64,000 nt of DNA, from assembly GCF_018332695.1 (NCBI RefSeq), contig NZ_BOQN01000005.1, positions 62,001 through 126,000 of the forward strand, read 5' to 3'. Made by a program: the position numbers and the translations under genes. Origin of the DNA: Paractinoplanes toevensis. GTDB lineage: Bacteria; Actinomycetota; Actinomycetes; Mycobacteriales; Micromonosporaceae. Below the pieces are notes generated by a model, which had not been told where the DNA came from, ran no database searches, and saw only the letters and a list, made by a program, of their open reading frames with translations. Positions 20,381 through 28,432 of the stretch are shown here, piece by piece (position 1 is the first letter of the stretch; each line of letters opens with the position of its first letter).

Positions 20381-21583
20381 TCAGTTCGGCAGCCGCCGGG
20401 CGATCTCCGCCCAGACGATCTTCCCCGCCCGCCCGGCCCAGCGGACCGGCCGGCTGCCCCACTGGCGCGCGGTGGCGGCGACGAGGAGCAACCCGCGTCC
20501 GCCGGCCACGGTGGGCGGGGTGCGCTTCAGCTGCGGCAGTTGCGGGTCGCTGTCGGTGACCTCGATCAGAATCGAGTCGTCCTGACGGCGGAGGCGCAGC
20601 TCACCCCCGTCGGCGGTGTGCTTGGCGACGTTCTGGACCAGCTCGGTGGTGACCAGCAGGACCTCTTCGGTCCGGTCGGTCATGTTCCAGTCGTGCAGCA
20701 CCCGCTCGGCGAGCCGCCGGGCCTGGGCCGTCGGAGTGCCATGGTCGAGGGACATGCGGTGGTCGTCGGCCGGGAGGGCGGTGTGCGCCCGGCCATATCC
20801 GGCGACGGTCGCCCCGGCCGTGGTCACCGCGTTGTGCGCCGCACCGGGAACGTCGGCGGAGGTGCCGGCAGTGGCCAGCGACGCCGCGTGCGTGGTCCAG
20901 CTCGCCGGGGCGATCGGGTCGTACTGGCCGCGCAGAACCAGGATCGGCGCATCGACGAGCGGGATGCGGCACTCGATGCGATGGTCCACGGAGTGCCCGA
21001 GCGTCCGCCAGATGCGCCGCGGCCCGGCGTCCCGGAAGTCGGTGAGGATCATCGGAATCTGGTGCGGATCCTCCCGGAGCAGATCACGCAACCAGCGGCG
21101 GAGCAGAGCGCCGGCGGTCGGCGCGGCGGGATCGGCGGTCGGCCCGACCAGGACGAGCGAGGCGACCAGCTCAGGGTGCCGGACCGCCAGCTCGACGGCG
21201 ACCTGGCAGCCGAACGAGTTCCCGAGCACGTTGACGCCGCTCAGGCCGCTCGCCACCATCCAGTCGGCGACGACCTCGGCGTGCTGTTCCGTGGTCAGCA
21301 CGTCGTCCGGCTTGCCGGAGAGCCCGAAGCCGGGCAGGTCCGGAACGAACACCGACCCGGGCAGCGCCGCCGCGGTCGGCATCAGGTACCGATGCGAGAC
21401 CGCCAGCCCGTGCAGAAGCAGCCACGCCGGTGTTGTGCTGCCTGGATCGACACGTTGCCGGATGTGCAGGCGCATGTCCCGCACCGTGGCCATCACGCTG
21501 ACGAAGCCCTCGGCGGGGCTGGGAGCCGCACGGATGAGGTGCCGCTGGTCAGAGCTCATGCGGGCGGTACGGGGCAAGGCCAT
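20381..21583 (-). CDS. Fusion of alpha/beta hydrolase and anti-sigma-type HATPase
   Basis: 400 residues. Residues about 50-265 are an alpha/beta hydrolase: WLLLHGLAVSHRYLMP, nucleophile elbow VLGNSFGCQ with Ser123, RGQYDPIAP with Asp222 and PGAAHNAV with His250. Residues about 285-395 are a GHKL ATPase of the SpoIIAB/RsbW type: N-box ELVQNVAKH (Asn317), G1 EVTDSDP (Asp344) and G2 GGRGLLLV (361-364). RsbW-type kinases bind sigma factors or phosphorylate anti-anti-sigma factors. The fusion suggests that hydrolysis or binding of a small molecule controls a sigma switch, as in RsbQ/RsbP stress sensing, where an alpha/beta hydrolase works with the Rsb pathway. The start may also be ATG 21559. No partner sigma gene is adjacent. 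Confidence 0.85.
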   Translation of the reverse strand: MALPRTARMSSDQRHLIRAAPSPAEGFVSVMATVRDMRLHIRQRVDPGSTTPAWLLLHGLAVSHRYLMPTAAALPGSVFVPDLPGFGLSGKPDDVLTTEQHAEVVADWMVASGLSGVNVLGNSFGCQVAVELAVRHPELVASLVLVGPTADPAAPTAGALLRRWLRDLLREDPHQIPMILTDFRDAGPRRIWRTLGHSVDHRIECRIPLVDAPILVLRGQYDPIAPASWTTHAASLATAGTSADVPGAAHNAVTTAGATVAGYGRAHTALPADDHRMSLDHGTPTAQARRLAERVLHDWNMTDRTEEVLLVTTELVQNVAKHTADGGELRLRRQDDSILIEVTDSDPQLPQLKRTPPTVAGGRGLLLVAATARQWGSRPVRWAGRAGKIVWAEIARRLPN

Positions 21584-21612
21584 GCCTGCTAATTACCCAG
21601 TCGGGGCGCCGT

Positions 21613-22581
21613 TCACCGCGCGGTTTCGGGAGTGACCCCGGTCCAGTTCCGGAAGGCTCGGTAGAACGAGTTGGTGTCGTCGTAGGCGAGCAGGTAGGCG
21701 ATCTGCGAAACGGTGAGCGACCGGTCGGCGAGGTAGCGGCGGGCGAGCTCCTCCCGGGTGCCGGTGAGCACGGCCTGATAGCTGGTGCCCTCGGCCTGGA
21801 GCTGCCGCTGCAGCGTGCGCGGACTCATGATCAGCTGGGTGGCGACGGCATTGATCGAGCTGTCGCCGGCCGGCAGGCACTCGTGGAGCGCGGCCCGCAC
21901 CCGGTCGGCGGTGGTGGCCGAGGCCTCGATCTCGGCGAGCCGGCGGCGCAGCTCCGGCGCGAAGAAGTCCCACATGGACTCGTCCTCGGTCAGGAACGGC
22001 CGCGCGGCGTCCTCGGCCGAGAACGTGATGGCGTCGAGGTCGCCGGCGTCGATCGAGGTGCCGAGGTACGCCGTCATGGTGGCCGATTCGGCCGGGGCGT
22101 CGCGCATGGTGGCGTGGGTCGCGTGCATCTCGCGCCGGGTGCCGATCCGGGCGAGCGCGACCCAGAACGCCAGCTCGGCGGCGACCAGCAACCGCGGCGG
22201 CACCGGCCACTCGGGCCAGCGGTAGGCGATCGTCAGCCCGCGCCGGCCGGCCGTGACCTCCAGGACCACCGGCCCGATGAGTGGTTTGAACACGGCGATA
22301 CGCTCGGCCGCGGTGCGCAGGTCGGCGCTGCACAGGGCCGCGAACAGGGGCGGGTTGAAGGCCTCGACCGAGATCGTGCGCCCGATCCGCGCGGGCAGGT
22401 CGGGATCCGCCGCCTCGGCGTCGATCGCGGCCCAGAAATGGTAGTACTCCTCCACCGTCAGCGTGACCGGCCCCGGCGCGAACAGACCGGCCGGCAGCCG
22501 GGCCCGGCGCAGCACACCGGCCACCGAGATCCCGAGGTCGTGCAGGAGGGCGCGGGTGCCCGGATCGACAGTGAACCTCAC
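21613..22581 (-). CDS. AraC-family transcriptional regulator
   Basis: 322 residues, GTG start at 22581. The N-terminal two thirds are an AraC ligand-binding-type domain of the OruR/GadX group (FWAAIDAEAADPDLPARIG). The C-terminal HTH pair is at about 235-320: INAVATQLIMSPRTLQRQLQ and the second HTH, ending in AYLLAYDDTNSFYRAFRNWTG, the AraC signature. It is divergent from the SDR gene 87 bp away and probably controls it. The inducer is unknown. Confidence 0.9.
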   Translation of the reverse strand: MRFTVDPGTRALLHDLGISVAGVLRRARLPAGLFAPGPVTLTVEEYYHFWAAIDAEAADPDLPARIGRTISVEAFNPPLFAALCSADLRTAAERIAVFKPLIGPVVLEVTAGRRGLTIAYRWPEWPVPPRLLVAAELAFWVALARIGTRREMHATHATMRDAPAESATMTAYLGTSIDAGDLDAITFSAEDAARPFLTEDESMWDFFAPELRRRLAEIEASATTADRVRAALHECLPAGDSSINAVATQLIMSPRTLQRQLQAEGTSYQAVLTGTREELARRYLADRSLTVSQIAYLLAYDDTNSFYRAFRNWTGVTPETAR

Positions 22582-22667
22582 CCCTCCACGGTAGTTGGCG
22601 CGAACGGCAAGTGGCCAGGCGTCATCCGCTAGTGCCCGGGCGCCCGCAGGTCCCTAGCGTCGAGGGC

Positions 22668-23483
22668 ATGAACGAGACGATCCTCATCACCGGCAGCTCC
22701 AGCGGCATCGGCAAGGCGACCGCCCACTACTTCCACGACCGGGGCTGGAACGTCATCGCCACGATGCGCCGGCCGGAACACGGAACCGAACTCACCAAGC
22801 TGGAGAACGTGCTGGTCACGCGGCTCGACGTGGCTGATTCCGACTCGATCGCGGCGGCCGTCGGCGCCGGCCTCGAGCGGTTCGGCCGGATCGACGTGCT
22901 GCTCAACAACGCCGGCTACGGAGCGTACGGCCCGCTCGAGGCCACCCCGATGGCGAAGATCCGCCGGCAGTTCGACGTCAACGTGCTGGGCCTGCTCGAC
23001 ACGACCAAGGCCGTCCTGCCGCATTTCCGCGCCAACGGCCGGGGCACGGTCGTCAACATCTCGTCCATCGGCGGCAAGGTGACCTTCCCGCTCGGCACCC
23101 TCTATCACGGCACCAAGTTCGCCGTCGAAGGTCTGAGCGAGGCCCTGCACTACGAACTCGCGGCCGTCGGCGTGGCCGTCAAGATCGTCGAGCCGGGCTT
23201 CGTCCGGACCGACTTCGGCGGCCGCTCCTTCGACTTCACCAACGACGAGAACCTGACCGGTTACCAGCCACTCGTGGGCGCGTTCGCCGCCGGCCAGGAA
23301 CAGATGGCCACCGGCGGCGACGAGCCCGAGGTGGTCGCCGAGGTCATCTACCGGGCGGCCACCGACGGGACGGATCAGCTGCGCTACACCGCCGGCCCGT
23401 ACGCCGCCGAGCTGCTCGCCGGCCGCGCCGCGACCGACGACGCCACCTTCCTCAAGAACGTCAGGCAGCAGTTCGGGCTCTGA
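22668..23483 (+). CDS. Short-chain dehydrogenase/reductase
   Basis: 271 residues from ATG 22668; a longer frame from 22611 lies in the promoter region. Classical SDR features: TGSSSGIGKAT nucleotide-binding loop (8-18), NNAGYGAYG, the Ser of NISSIGG, and the catalytic YHGTK with Tyr146 and Lys150. The C-terminal part, with KIVEPGFVRTDFGGRSF, resembles the oxidoreductases often encoded beside AraC regulators. It uses NAD(P)(H); the substrate is not predictable. Cytosolic. Confidence 0.9.
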   Translation: MNETILITGSSSGIGKATAHYFHDRGWNVIATMRRPEHGTELTKLENVLVTRLDVADSDSIAAAVGAGLERFGRIDVLLNNAGYGAYGPLEATPMAKIRRQFDVNVLGLLDTTKAVLPHFRANGRGTVVNISSIGGKVTFPLGTLYHGTKFAVEGLSEALHYELAAVGVAVKIVEPGFVRTDFGGRSFDFTNDENLTGYQPLVGAFAAGQEQMATGGDEPEVVAEVIYRAATDGTDQLRYTAGPYAAELLAGRAATDDATFLKNVRQQFGL

Positions 23484-23490
23484 GGCGGCG

Positions 23491-23586
23491 TCAGTCGACG
23501 ATCCGGGTGCGCTCGGTGGCGCCGGGCGGGCCGCCGCTGTCGGTGTTGTCGACTTCCAGCCGGTCACATGTCAGTTTCGGATTCCC
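23491..23586 (-). pseudogene. Possible relic: C-terminus of a lost gene
   Basis: On the minus strand a frame ends in RLEVDNTDSGGPPGATERTRIVD and a TGA at 23493-23491. Its codons have very strong third-position GC (about 18 of the last 22), as in real genes here, yet it has no start, and its upstream part overlaps the FUSC gene end in another frame. I read it as the last 25-30 codons of a gene whose body was replaced. The family is not recognised. Confidence 0.35.
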
Positions 23587-24676
23587 CCGTTCGAGCCGGC
23601 CTGGCGTGTGTATCGGACTGCGCCTGCGCCAATTCTGGCGCCGAGACAGATGACGATGGGTTTGAGGACCTCAATCGCGCTCTTCGGTTGATCCTTCTCA
23701 GAATCCGTGGGGATGGGTAGATGACGACGAGGACGCCGATGGTGATGCCGACTACGTTGTAAAACACCCGGGTCAGCACGTTCTCACTGCCGGTCGTCAG
23801 ATCGTTCGCGGTGTACAGCAACAGGATCGTCGCGGTGTAGAACAGGGGCATCTGTCCGAGCGGTGTCAGTTTGAACAGTCCGTTCAGCACGGCGAACACG
23901 GCGGCTATCAGGACCACGATCGTGGGATCGGTGACGAATGCCAGGGCGATCGCCGCCATCGCAGCGCCGCCCACTGTGCCGAGGAACCGAGCCCAGGCGC
24001 GTTTCTCGGACAGTTCCTCGCCGTAACGCACGACATTGCCGACAGCGCTGGGCGCCCAGCCGATCTTGGCGAATCCGGCAAAGTAGGAGATGGCCAGGGC
24101 CAGGGACGTGCCGATGCCCATCCGAATGCCCTGTTCGGCCAGTTTCCCGGGGCGCCGGTCCTCGTCCACGGGCGGCGGGGGCACGGGTGTCCAGAACGGG
24201 AGCAGCGAGATGAGCGCGGACCAGCCCATCACGAAGGCGAACACCAGGAAGTTGGCGGACGCCTTTTCCGGTGAGCCGGTGTTGAGCCCCGCGGTGTAGA
24301 TCATCACCAGGGTCAACGCGAGCGCTCCGCCGACCCGCCAATCGGTCATGAAGCTCAGGTTCAGGCAGACGAAGAACGTGAAGACCAGCGCGGTCCACGG
24401 GTAGGGGGCGACCGCGCCGCCGATCAGGTAGAAGCCGAGTCCCAGGGCGAGAACGAGGGACCCCATCACGAAGCGAGCGCCGATTCTCTTGGGCAGGAAA
24501 ATGGAGCTGAAGAAGAACGCGCCTTGGCCCAAGGTCACCAGGTAGCTGGTCTGATCCAGGGCGGTGGCGACCAACATCGGCAGCAGGCACACCAGCGCTC
24601 GCAGTGCCTCACTCCAGGTCAACGGCAGTGCTCGCCATTTGCCTGGCAGACCGGTTACACCGTTCCCCTGGCTCAC
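23564..24676 (-). CDS. FUSC-family (fusaric acid resistance-like) membrane protein
   Basis: 370 residues from GTG 24676, chosen because AGGAGGT lies 6 bp upstream; the open frame reaches 24772. The protein has about ten membrane helices in two sets separated by a Pro-rich hydrophilic loop (PVPPPPVDEDRRPGK), which is the FUSC/YccC layout, though the long cytosolic domain of larger members is missing. The second half begins with RMGIGTSLALAISY. The C-terminal tail (about 45 residues) is Ser/Arg/Ala-rich. FUSC proteins are putative efflux components for aromatic acids. No membrane-fusion partner is encoded beside it. Confidence 0.78.
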   Translation of the reverse strand: MSQGNGVTGLPGKWRALPLTWSEALRALVCLLPMLVATALDQTSYLVTLGQGAFFFSSIFLPKRIGARFVMGSLVLALGLGFYLIGGAVAPYPWTALVFTFFVCLNLSFMTDWRVGGALALTLVMIYTAGLNTGSPEKASANFLVFAFVMGWSALISLLPFWTPVPPPPVDEDRRPGKLAEQGIRMGIGTSLALAISYFAGFAKIGWAPSAVGNVVRYGEELSEKRAWARFLGTVGGAAMAAIALAFVTDPTIVVLIAAVFAVLNGLFKLTPLGQMPLFYTATILLLYTANDLTTGSENVLTRVFYNVVGITIGVLVVIYPSPRILRRINRRARLRSSNPSSSVSAPELAQAQSDTHARPARTGESETDM

Positions 24677-24852
24677 CGACGACCTCCTGGTACGACAGTC
24701 CTTTGCCGCGAACCCGCTGGCAGCGGCTTCGCCATGCAGTCGTTGATGCGCTGCTGGACGTGCGGCTGACATCCTTGCTCAGCCGGGCGGACGGCAACGG
24801 CTGCAATCACCGGGCGGGTTGATCCGCCATTCCTTCCGGCGGCCCGGCGTTG

Positions 24853-25320
24853 TCACAGTCGTGGCCCGCCGTGCGACGTTCCGTCATAGTCGTGATGCGG
24901 GATCGGGAGTGTAGAGGCGTTCAGTGCCCAGGCCGGCCCGTACGCCTCGAAGCCGGAGATCACCGGCGGCGGGAAGGTCGGGTCGGTGAAGTTGCCGACG
25001 GCGACGCCGACGAACCCCGGTGCGATACCGAGTTCCCAGTACACGGTCGAACCGCATTCAGGGCAGAAATGGTACGTGGCGCCCTCGCTGTCGCAGGAGC
25101 GGAAACTCGCCGGGGGCGCGCCCTCGACGGGGAAGCTCCACGTCGCCGATCGGCCCTCGATGGTCACATGCTCGGCCGGAAGGCGGGACTGCACGCTGAA
25201 CACGCTGCCGGTCCGCTTCTGACACTCGTTGCACTGACAAATGGAGACGCGCTCCGGGTCGGGTCCGTCGTACGTCAGGTTGAGTTTTCCGCAATTGCAC
25301 GAGGATTTACGGGTGGCCAT
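24853..25320 (-). CDS. GFA/CENP-V-fold zinc protein
   Basis: 155 residues. The Cys pattern is that of the glutathione-dependent formaldehyde-activating (GFA) family: CNCGKL at 8-13, CQCNECQKRTGS about 29-40, CDSEG, and HFCPECGSTVYW. These Cys bind two zinc ions. The start follows AAAGGAC. Members act as carbon-sulfur lyases or have unknown roles. It lies 27 bp after the DUF1254 gene on the same strand, so probably in one transcript. Confidence 0.88.
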   Translation of the reverse strand: MATRKSSCNCGKLNLTYDGPDPERVSICQCNECQKRTGSVFSVQSRLPAEHVTIEGRSATWSFPVEGAPPASFRSCDSEGATYHFCPECGSTVYWELGIAPGFVGVAVGNFTDPTFPPPVISGFEAYGPAWALNASTLPIPHHDYDGTSHGGPRL

Positions 25321-25347
25321 TTTTTGTCCTTTCGCCGGGAACCCCGG

Positions 25348-26928
25348 TTACGGTTTGGTCTGCACAGCTTCGATTTCACTTGGACGCCAGGTCTTGTCGA
25401 AGAAGGGCTTGAGCGGGCTGTACAGGCGAAGCAGGACGAACCAGCCCCGGTCCGGGTCGGTCTGGACCCAGTTGCCCGGGGCGACGCCGTCGGGCTGGGC
25501 CGGGGCGAAGTAGACGACGGTGGACCCGTCCGGCTCCACCTCGGCTGCGGGTGTGGGCCGGCTCTGGCTGCCGGCCCGCGGGTAACGCTGCGGGGTCTGC
25601 ACCATGGAGCGGGTCTGGTTGTCGTAGACGGTGACCGACCAGAACCTTCCGGCCGGAATGTCTTTCGGCAAGGTCAGCCGATATGTCTTCGCGCCGTCGA
25701 ACGATGCGCCGCTGTCGTCGACGTTGGCGATCAGGTACTGCGACCCGATGCCGGTCAGCCGCATACACATCGCGGGGGTCACGCCGGTCGCGGTGTAGAA
25801 CCACGACGTGCGCGAGTGCAGCTGGCGCGCTCCGGTGTTCGGGCTGAGCTCGATGCCGTTCGCGGTGACCTCGGGCGGCGGGTTGGTGAAGTCGAACCCG
25901 CCGGCGAAGAGCATGTTCCACCAGGCCGTGTCGCCGTCGTAGAAGCGGAAGCCGTCCGCGGGGTGGGCGCCCATCCCCAGGGTTCGTGAGGCGGCGTTAC
26001 CGACGGCCACCGCCTGTTCGAGGATCGCCCGCATCCGGGTGTCGGGCGCGAATCTCTTGCCTTTGACGATGCCGATCGCGGCGAACTGACCAGCCAGCTC
26101 CAGGTCGAGCGCCTCGGCCGGTTCCAACTGGACCAGCGCGTCGAGCAGCTCGTAGTGGCCGAAGTCGTTGGGCGGAAGCGTCTGCATCGCCAGCCCGGTT
26201 CCCTCTACGAATCGGGGAGTCCGTGGGCTGGCCGGCCCGCCGAGCGGTCCCTTGCCGGCCAGATAGGCCCCGATGCTGCTTCCGACACCGCCAGGGGCGT
26301 AAGGGTAGATCTTCAGCTGCTGCTTGATGCGATCAGCGGTCGGCTTGGGATCGTCCCCGGGGTTCTCGTTGATGAACGCCCGGCCGAGCAGCAGGAAATG
26401 ATTGGTACGCGACTGCCGGACGTAGGCGCCACCTTCCGGCACCGGCCCGTCATAGCCCGGGGGCAGCAGCACGTAGGTGCCGCCTTGGCCCCGGTCGGGG
26501 CCGGGCAGGCCGAAATCCGTGATCCAGCGGAACCAGATGTCGTCGAAGCAGCCAAGGGTTTCCGAAGGTGTCTCCACGACCAGCGGACCGTCGGACAGGT
26601 CGAGGAAGGCGAAGAAGTAGACCGTGTCGGCGTTGGCGGTCAGGAACAATGACTTCGAGTCCATCAGCTCCGAGAAGATCACCACGTCGCCGTCGTTGAT
26701 CCCGGCGTCCTGGAAACCTTTTCGGACGGCGAACAGCGAGACCCCGTGGATCATGTTCATGAACGCTTCAACGCCGTGCAGGTAGTCCACGTGGTCACGC
26801 AGCGTTGCGGCTGTATCCGCCGTGGGGTAGCCGTCAGGGAACTCCAGCGTGCCGATATCGGCTTTGACGCTCGACGGGGTCGTGACTGCTGCCGGGACAG
26901 GGGTCCGGGTCGCGTCGTTGGCGGGCAT
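25348..26928 (-). CDS. DUF1254/DUF1214 domain protein (copy A)
   Basis: 526 residues, ATG 26928 with GGAGG upstream. The N-terminal DUF1254 part (about 60-190) contains DGYPTADTAATLRDHVDYL and NADTVYFFAFLDLSDGPLVV; the C-terminal DUF1214 part (about 380-510) contains KDIPAGRFWSVTVYDNQTRSM and GNWVQTDPDRGWFVLLRLYSP. No signal peptide is seen, whereas many Gram-negative members are secreted. Function is unknown. A clear paralogue lies at 28433-30004, on the other side of the AI-2E-type transporter; the two share most motifs and nearly the same length. GFA follows downstream. Confidence 0.85.
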   Translation of the reverse strand: MPANDATRTPVPAAVTTPSSVKADIGTLEFPDGYPTADTAATLRDHVDYLHGVEAFMNMIHGVSLFAVRKGFQDAGINDGDVVIFSELMDSKSLFLTANADTVYFFAFLDLSDGPLVVETPSETLGCFDDIWFRWITDFGLPGPDRGQGGTYVLLPPGYDGPVPEGGAYVRQSRTNHFLLLGRAFINENPGDDPKPTADRIKQQLKIYPYAPGGVGSSIGAYLAGKGPLGGPASPRTPRFVEGTGLAMQTLPPNDFGHYELLDALVQLEPAEALDLELAGQFAAIGIVKGKRFAPDTRMRAILEQAVAVGNAASRTLGMGAHPADGFRFYDGDTAWWNMLFAGGFDFTNPPPEVTANGIELSPNTGARQLHSRTSWFYTATGVTPAMCMRLTGIGSQYLIANVDDSGASFDGAKTYRLTLPKDIPAGRFWSVTVYDNQTRSMVQTPQRYPRAGSQSRPTPAAEVEPDGSTVVYFAPAQPDGVAPGNWVQTDPDRGWFVLLRLYSPLKPFFDKTWRPSEIEAVQTKP

Positions 26929-26994
26929 TGCGGGTACCTCCGGTCAGGACTGTGGTGCGCAGGGTGCAGTCACACCTTCTCGGTTTGGATGCCC

Positions 26995-28128
26995 TCAGGA
27001 ACCATCCCGGCCGGATGACGTGATGGCTGCGGAATCGTCGCGGATTGCGTCGGCAATGTCGTCCTCATGAGGTGCCGGACCGCCTTCGAGCAGACTGGAC
27101 ATCCATTTCGTTTTCGGATCAACGTCGAACAGCAATGACTTCACCAATAGGGTCAGCGGCACGGCGAGAATCGCGCCGACGGGTCCGACGACGAACGTCC
27201 AGAAGACCAGCGACAGGAATGTCACGGTCAGGGAGATGTTGACGGCGTCGGCCACGAACTTGGGTTGGATGATCGACTGAATGACAAAGTTGATCAATGA
27301 GTAGGTCACGATCACGATGATCATCAGGCGGGGTCCGCCCTCGAGCAGGGCGAGCAGGGCCGGCGGGATCAGGCCGATGACGAAGCCGACGTTCGGGATG
27401 TAGTTCGTGATGAAGGCGAGCAGCCCCCAGAGCACCGCCAGCGGGACCCCGGCCAGCCAGAGAAATCCGACGTCGACGATTGCCACGATCAGCCCGAACA
27501 CCGTCGCGACCGCGAGGTACCGGCGAGAGCCCTTGACGAACGCGTCGAGCGCGCCGATGACATCCGGCCGCTGCCGCCGGGCTCGCGACACCCGGCTGGC
27601 GAAGCCGGCGGCGTCGAGGGCCATGAAGGCAATGACGAAGAGCAGGAACAGCAGGTTCGAGAAGGTCGCGGCAACGCCGGCCAGGATCGTCACGAGCAGC
27701 TCGGCGATGCTGCTGAGCGAGATCTGTTCCAGGACGGCCTGGATCTCGTCACGCCCGACGCCGAGTGACGCGAGCCCGGTCCGGACGTTCGCGACGAGTT
27801 CGTCGAAGCGGTCCGCGTACGTGGGAAGGATGGTGGCCAGGCGCGCGATGGAGAGCGCGAGCGCTGCCGCGAGGCCGAGGATCAGCCCGAGAACCGCGCT
27901 GACCGTGACCGTCGTTGCCAGCCACATCGGCAGGCCATGCCGGCGCAGGAACCCGGTCAGCGGATGCACGGCAATGACCAGGACGAGCGCGAGCAGCACG
28001 GGCGCGACGATCGCGGCGAACTGCCGGACGGCCAGCGCCGACACGAGCATCCCGGTCACCGCGCCTACGAAGATCAGGCCACGCGGAATTCGCGGGTCCG
28101 GTGCGGAAGAGCCATCAGCATGGGTCAC
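26995..28128 (-). CDS. AI-2E family transporter (PerM/YdiK-type membrane protein)
   Basis: 377 residues with about eight membrane helices. Family landmarks: a long hydrophilic stretch between helices 3 and 4 (IARLATILPTYADRFDELV and on), LAVLWGLLAFITNYIPNVGFVIG, and LINFVIQSIIQPKFVADAVNIS followed by PVGAILAVPLTLLVKSLL. Despite the family name, few members are shown to export autoinducer-2; others are Na+/H+ antiporters. It sits between two DUF1254 paralogues on the same strand (66 and 304 bp away). Confidence 0.88.
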   Translation of the reverse strand: MTHADGSSAPDPRIPRGLIFVGAVTGMLVSALAVRQFAAIVAPVLLALVLVIAVHPLTGFLRRHGLPMWLATTVTVSAVLGLILGLAAALALSIARLATILPTYADRFDELVANVRTGLASLGVGRDEIQAVLEQISLSSIAELLVTILAGVAATFSNLLFLLFVIAFMALDAAGFASRVSRARRQRPDVIGALDAFVKGSRRYLAVATVFGLIVAIVDVGFLWLAGVPLAVLWGLLAFITNYIPNVGFVIGLIPPALLALLEGGPRLMIIVIVTYSLINFVIQSIIQPKFVADAVNISLTVTFLSLVFWTFVVGPVGAILAVPLTLLVKSLLFDVDPKTKWMSSLLEGGPAPHEDDIADAIRDDSAAITSSGRDGS

Positions 28129-28216
28129 ACGTCCACCTCCGTCACGGATCGAGCCGCGGGGGTATCCCGCCGCAGGGACGCGGGCAGCTTTCGCGCGTGC
28201 CCGCGTCCGGCTCAGC

Positions 28217-28354
28217 TCATCGGGTGATATCGCGGCCGTGAGCCGCCAGCGCCCAGCTGACGAATACGCTGGCGAACGTGGTGAGTCCGATGGTCAAGCC
28301 GCTCGGGGGACTCTCGTCAGCCCGCCGGCACTCCGTGCTTCTCTGCTCGGTCAT
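28217..28354 (-). CDS. 45-aa single-helix membrane peptide
   Basis: ATG 28354 is preceded by GAGGAGG at a good distance. The 45-residue product has a polar N-terminus (MTEQRSTECRRADESPPSG) and one hydrophobic segment (LTIGLTTFASVFVSWALAA) followed by HGRDITR, as expected for a small single-pass protein. It fills the gap between DUF1254 copy B and the AI-2E-type transporter on the same strand. The family is not recognised. The good ribosome-binding site and the helix are the main support. Confidence 0.55.
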   Translation of the reverse strand: MTEQRSTECRRADESPPSGLTIGLTTFASVFVSWALAAHGRDITR

Positions 28355-28432
28355 CGCCGAGCCTCCTCTCGCTGCACCGGGACATGGGCGAGCCACGACG
28401 ATGGGTTCGAGCAACGCGAACAGAACTCCCCG

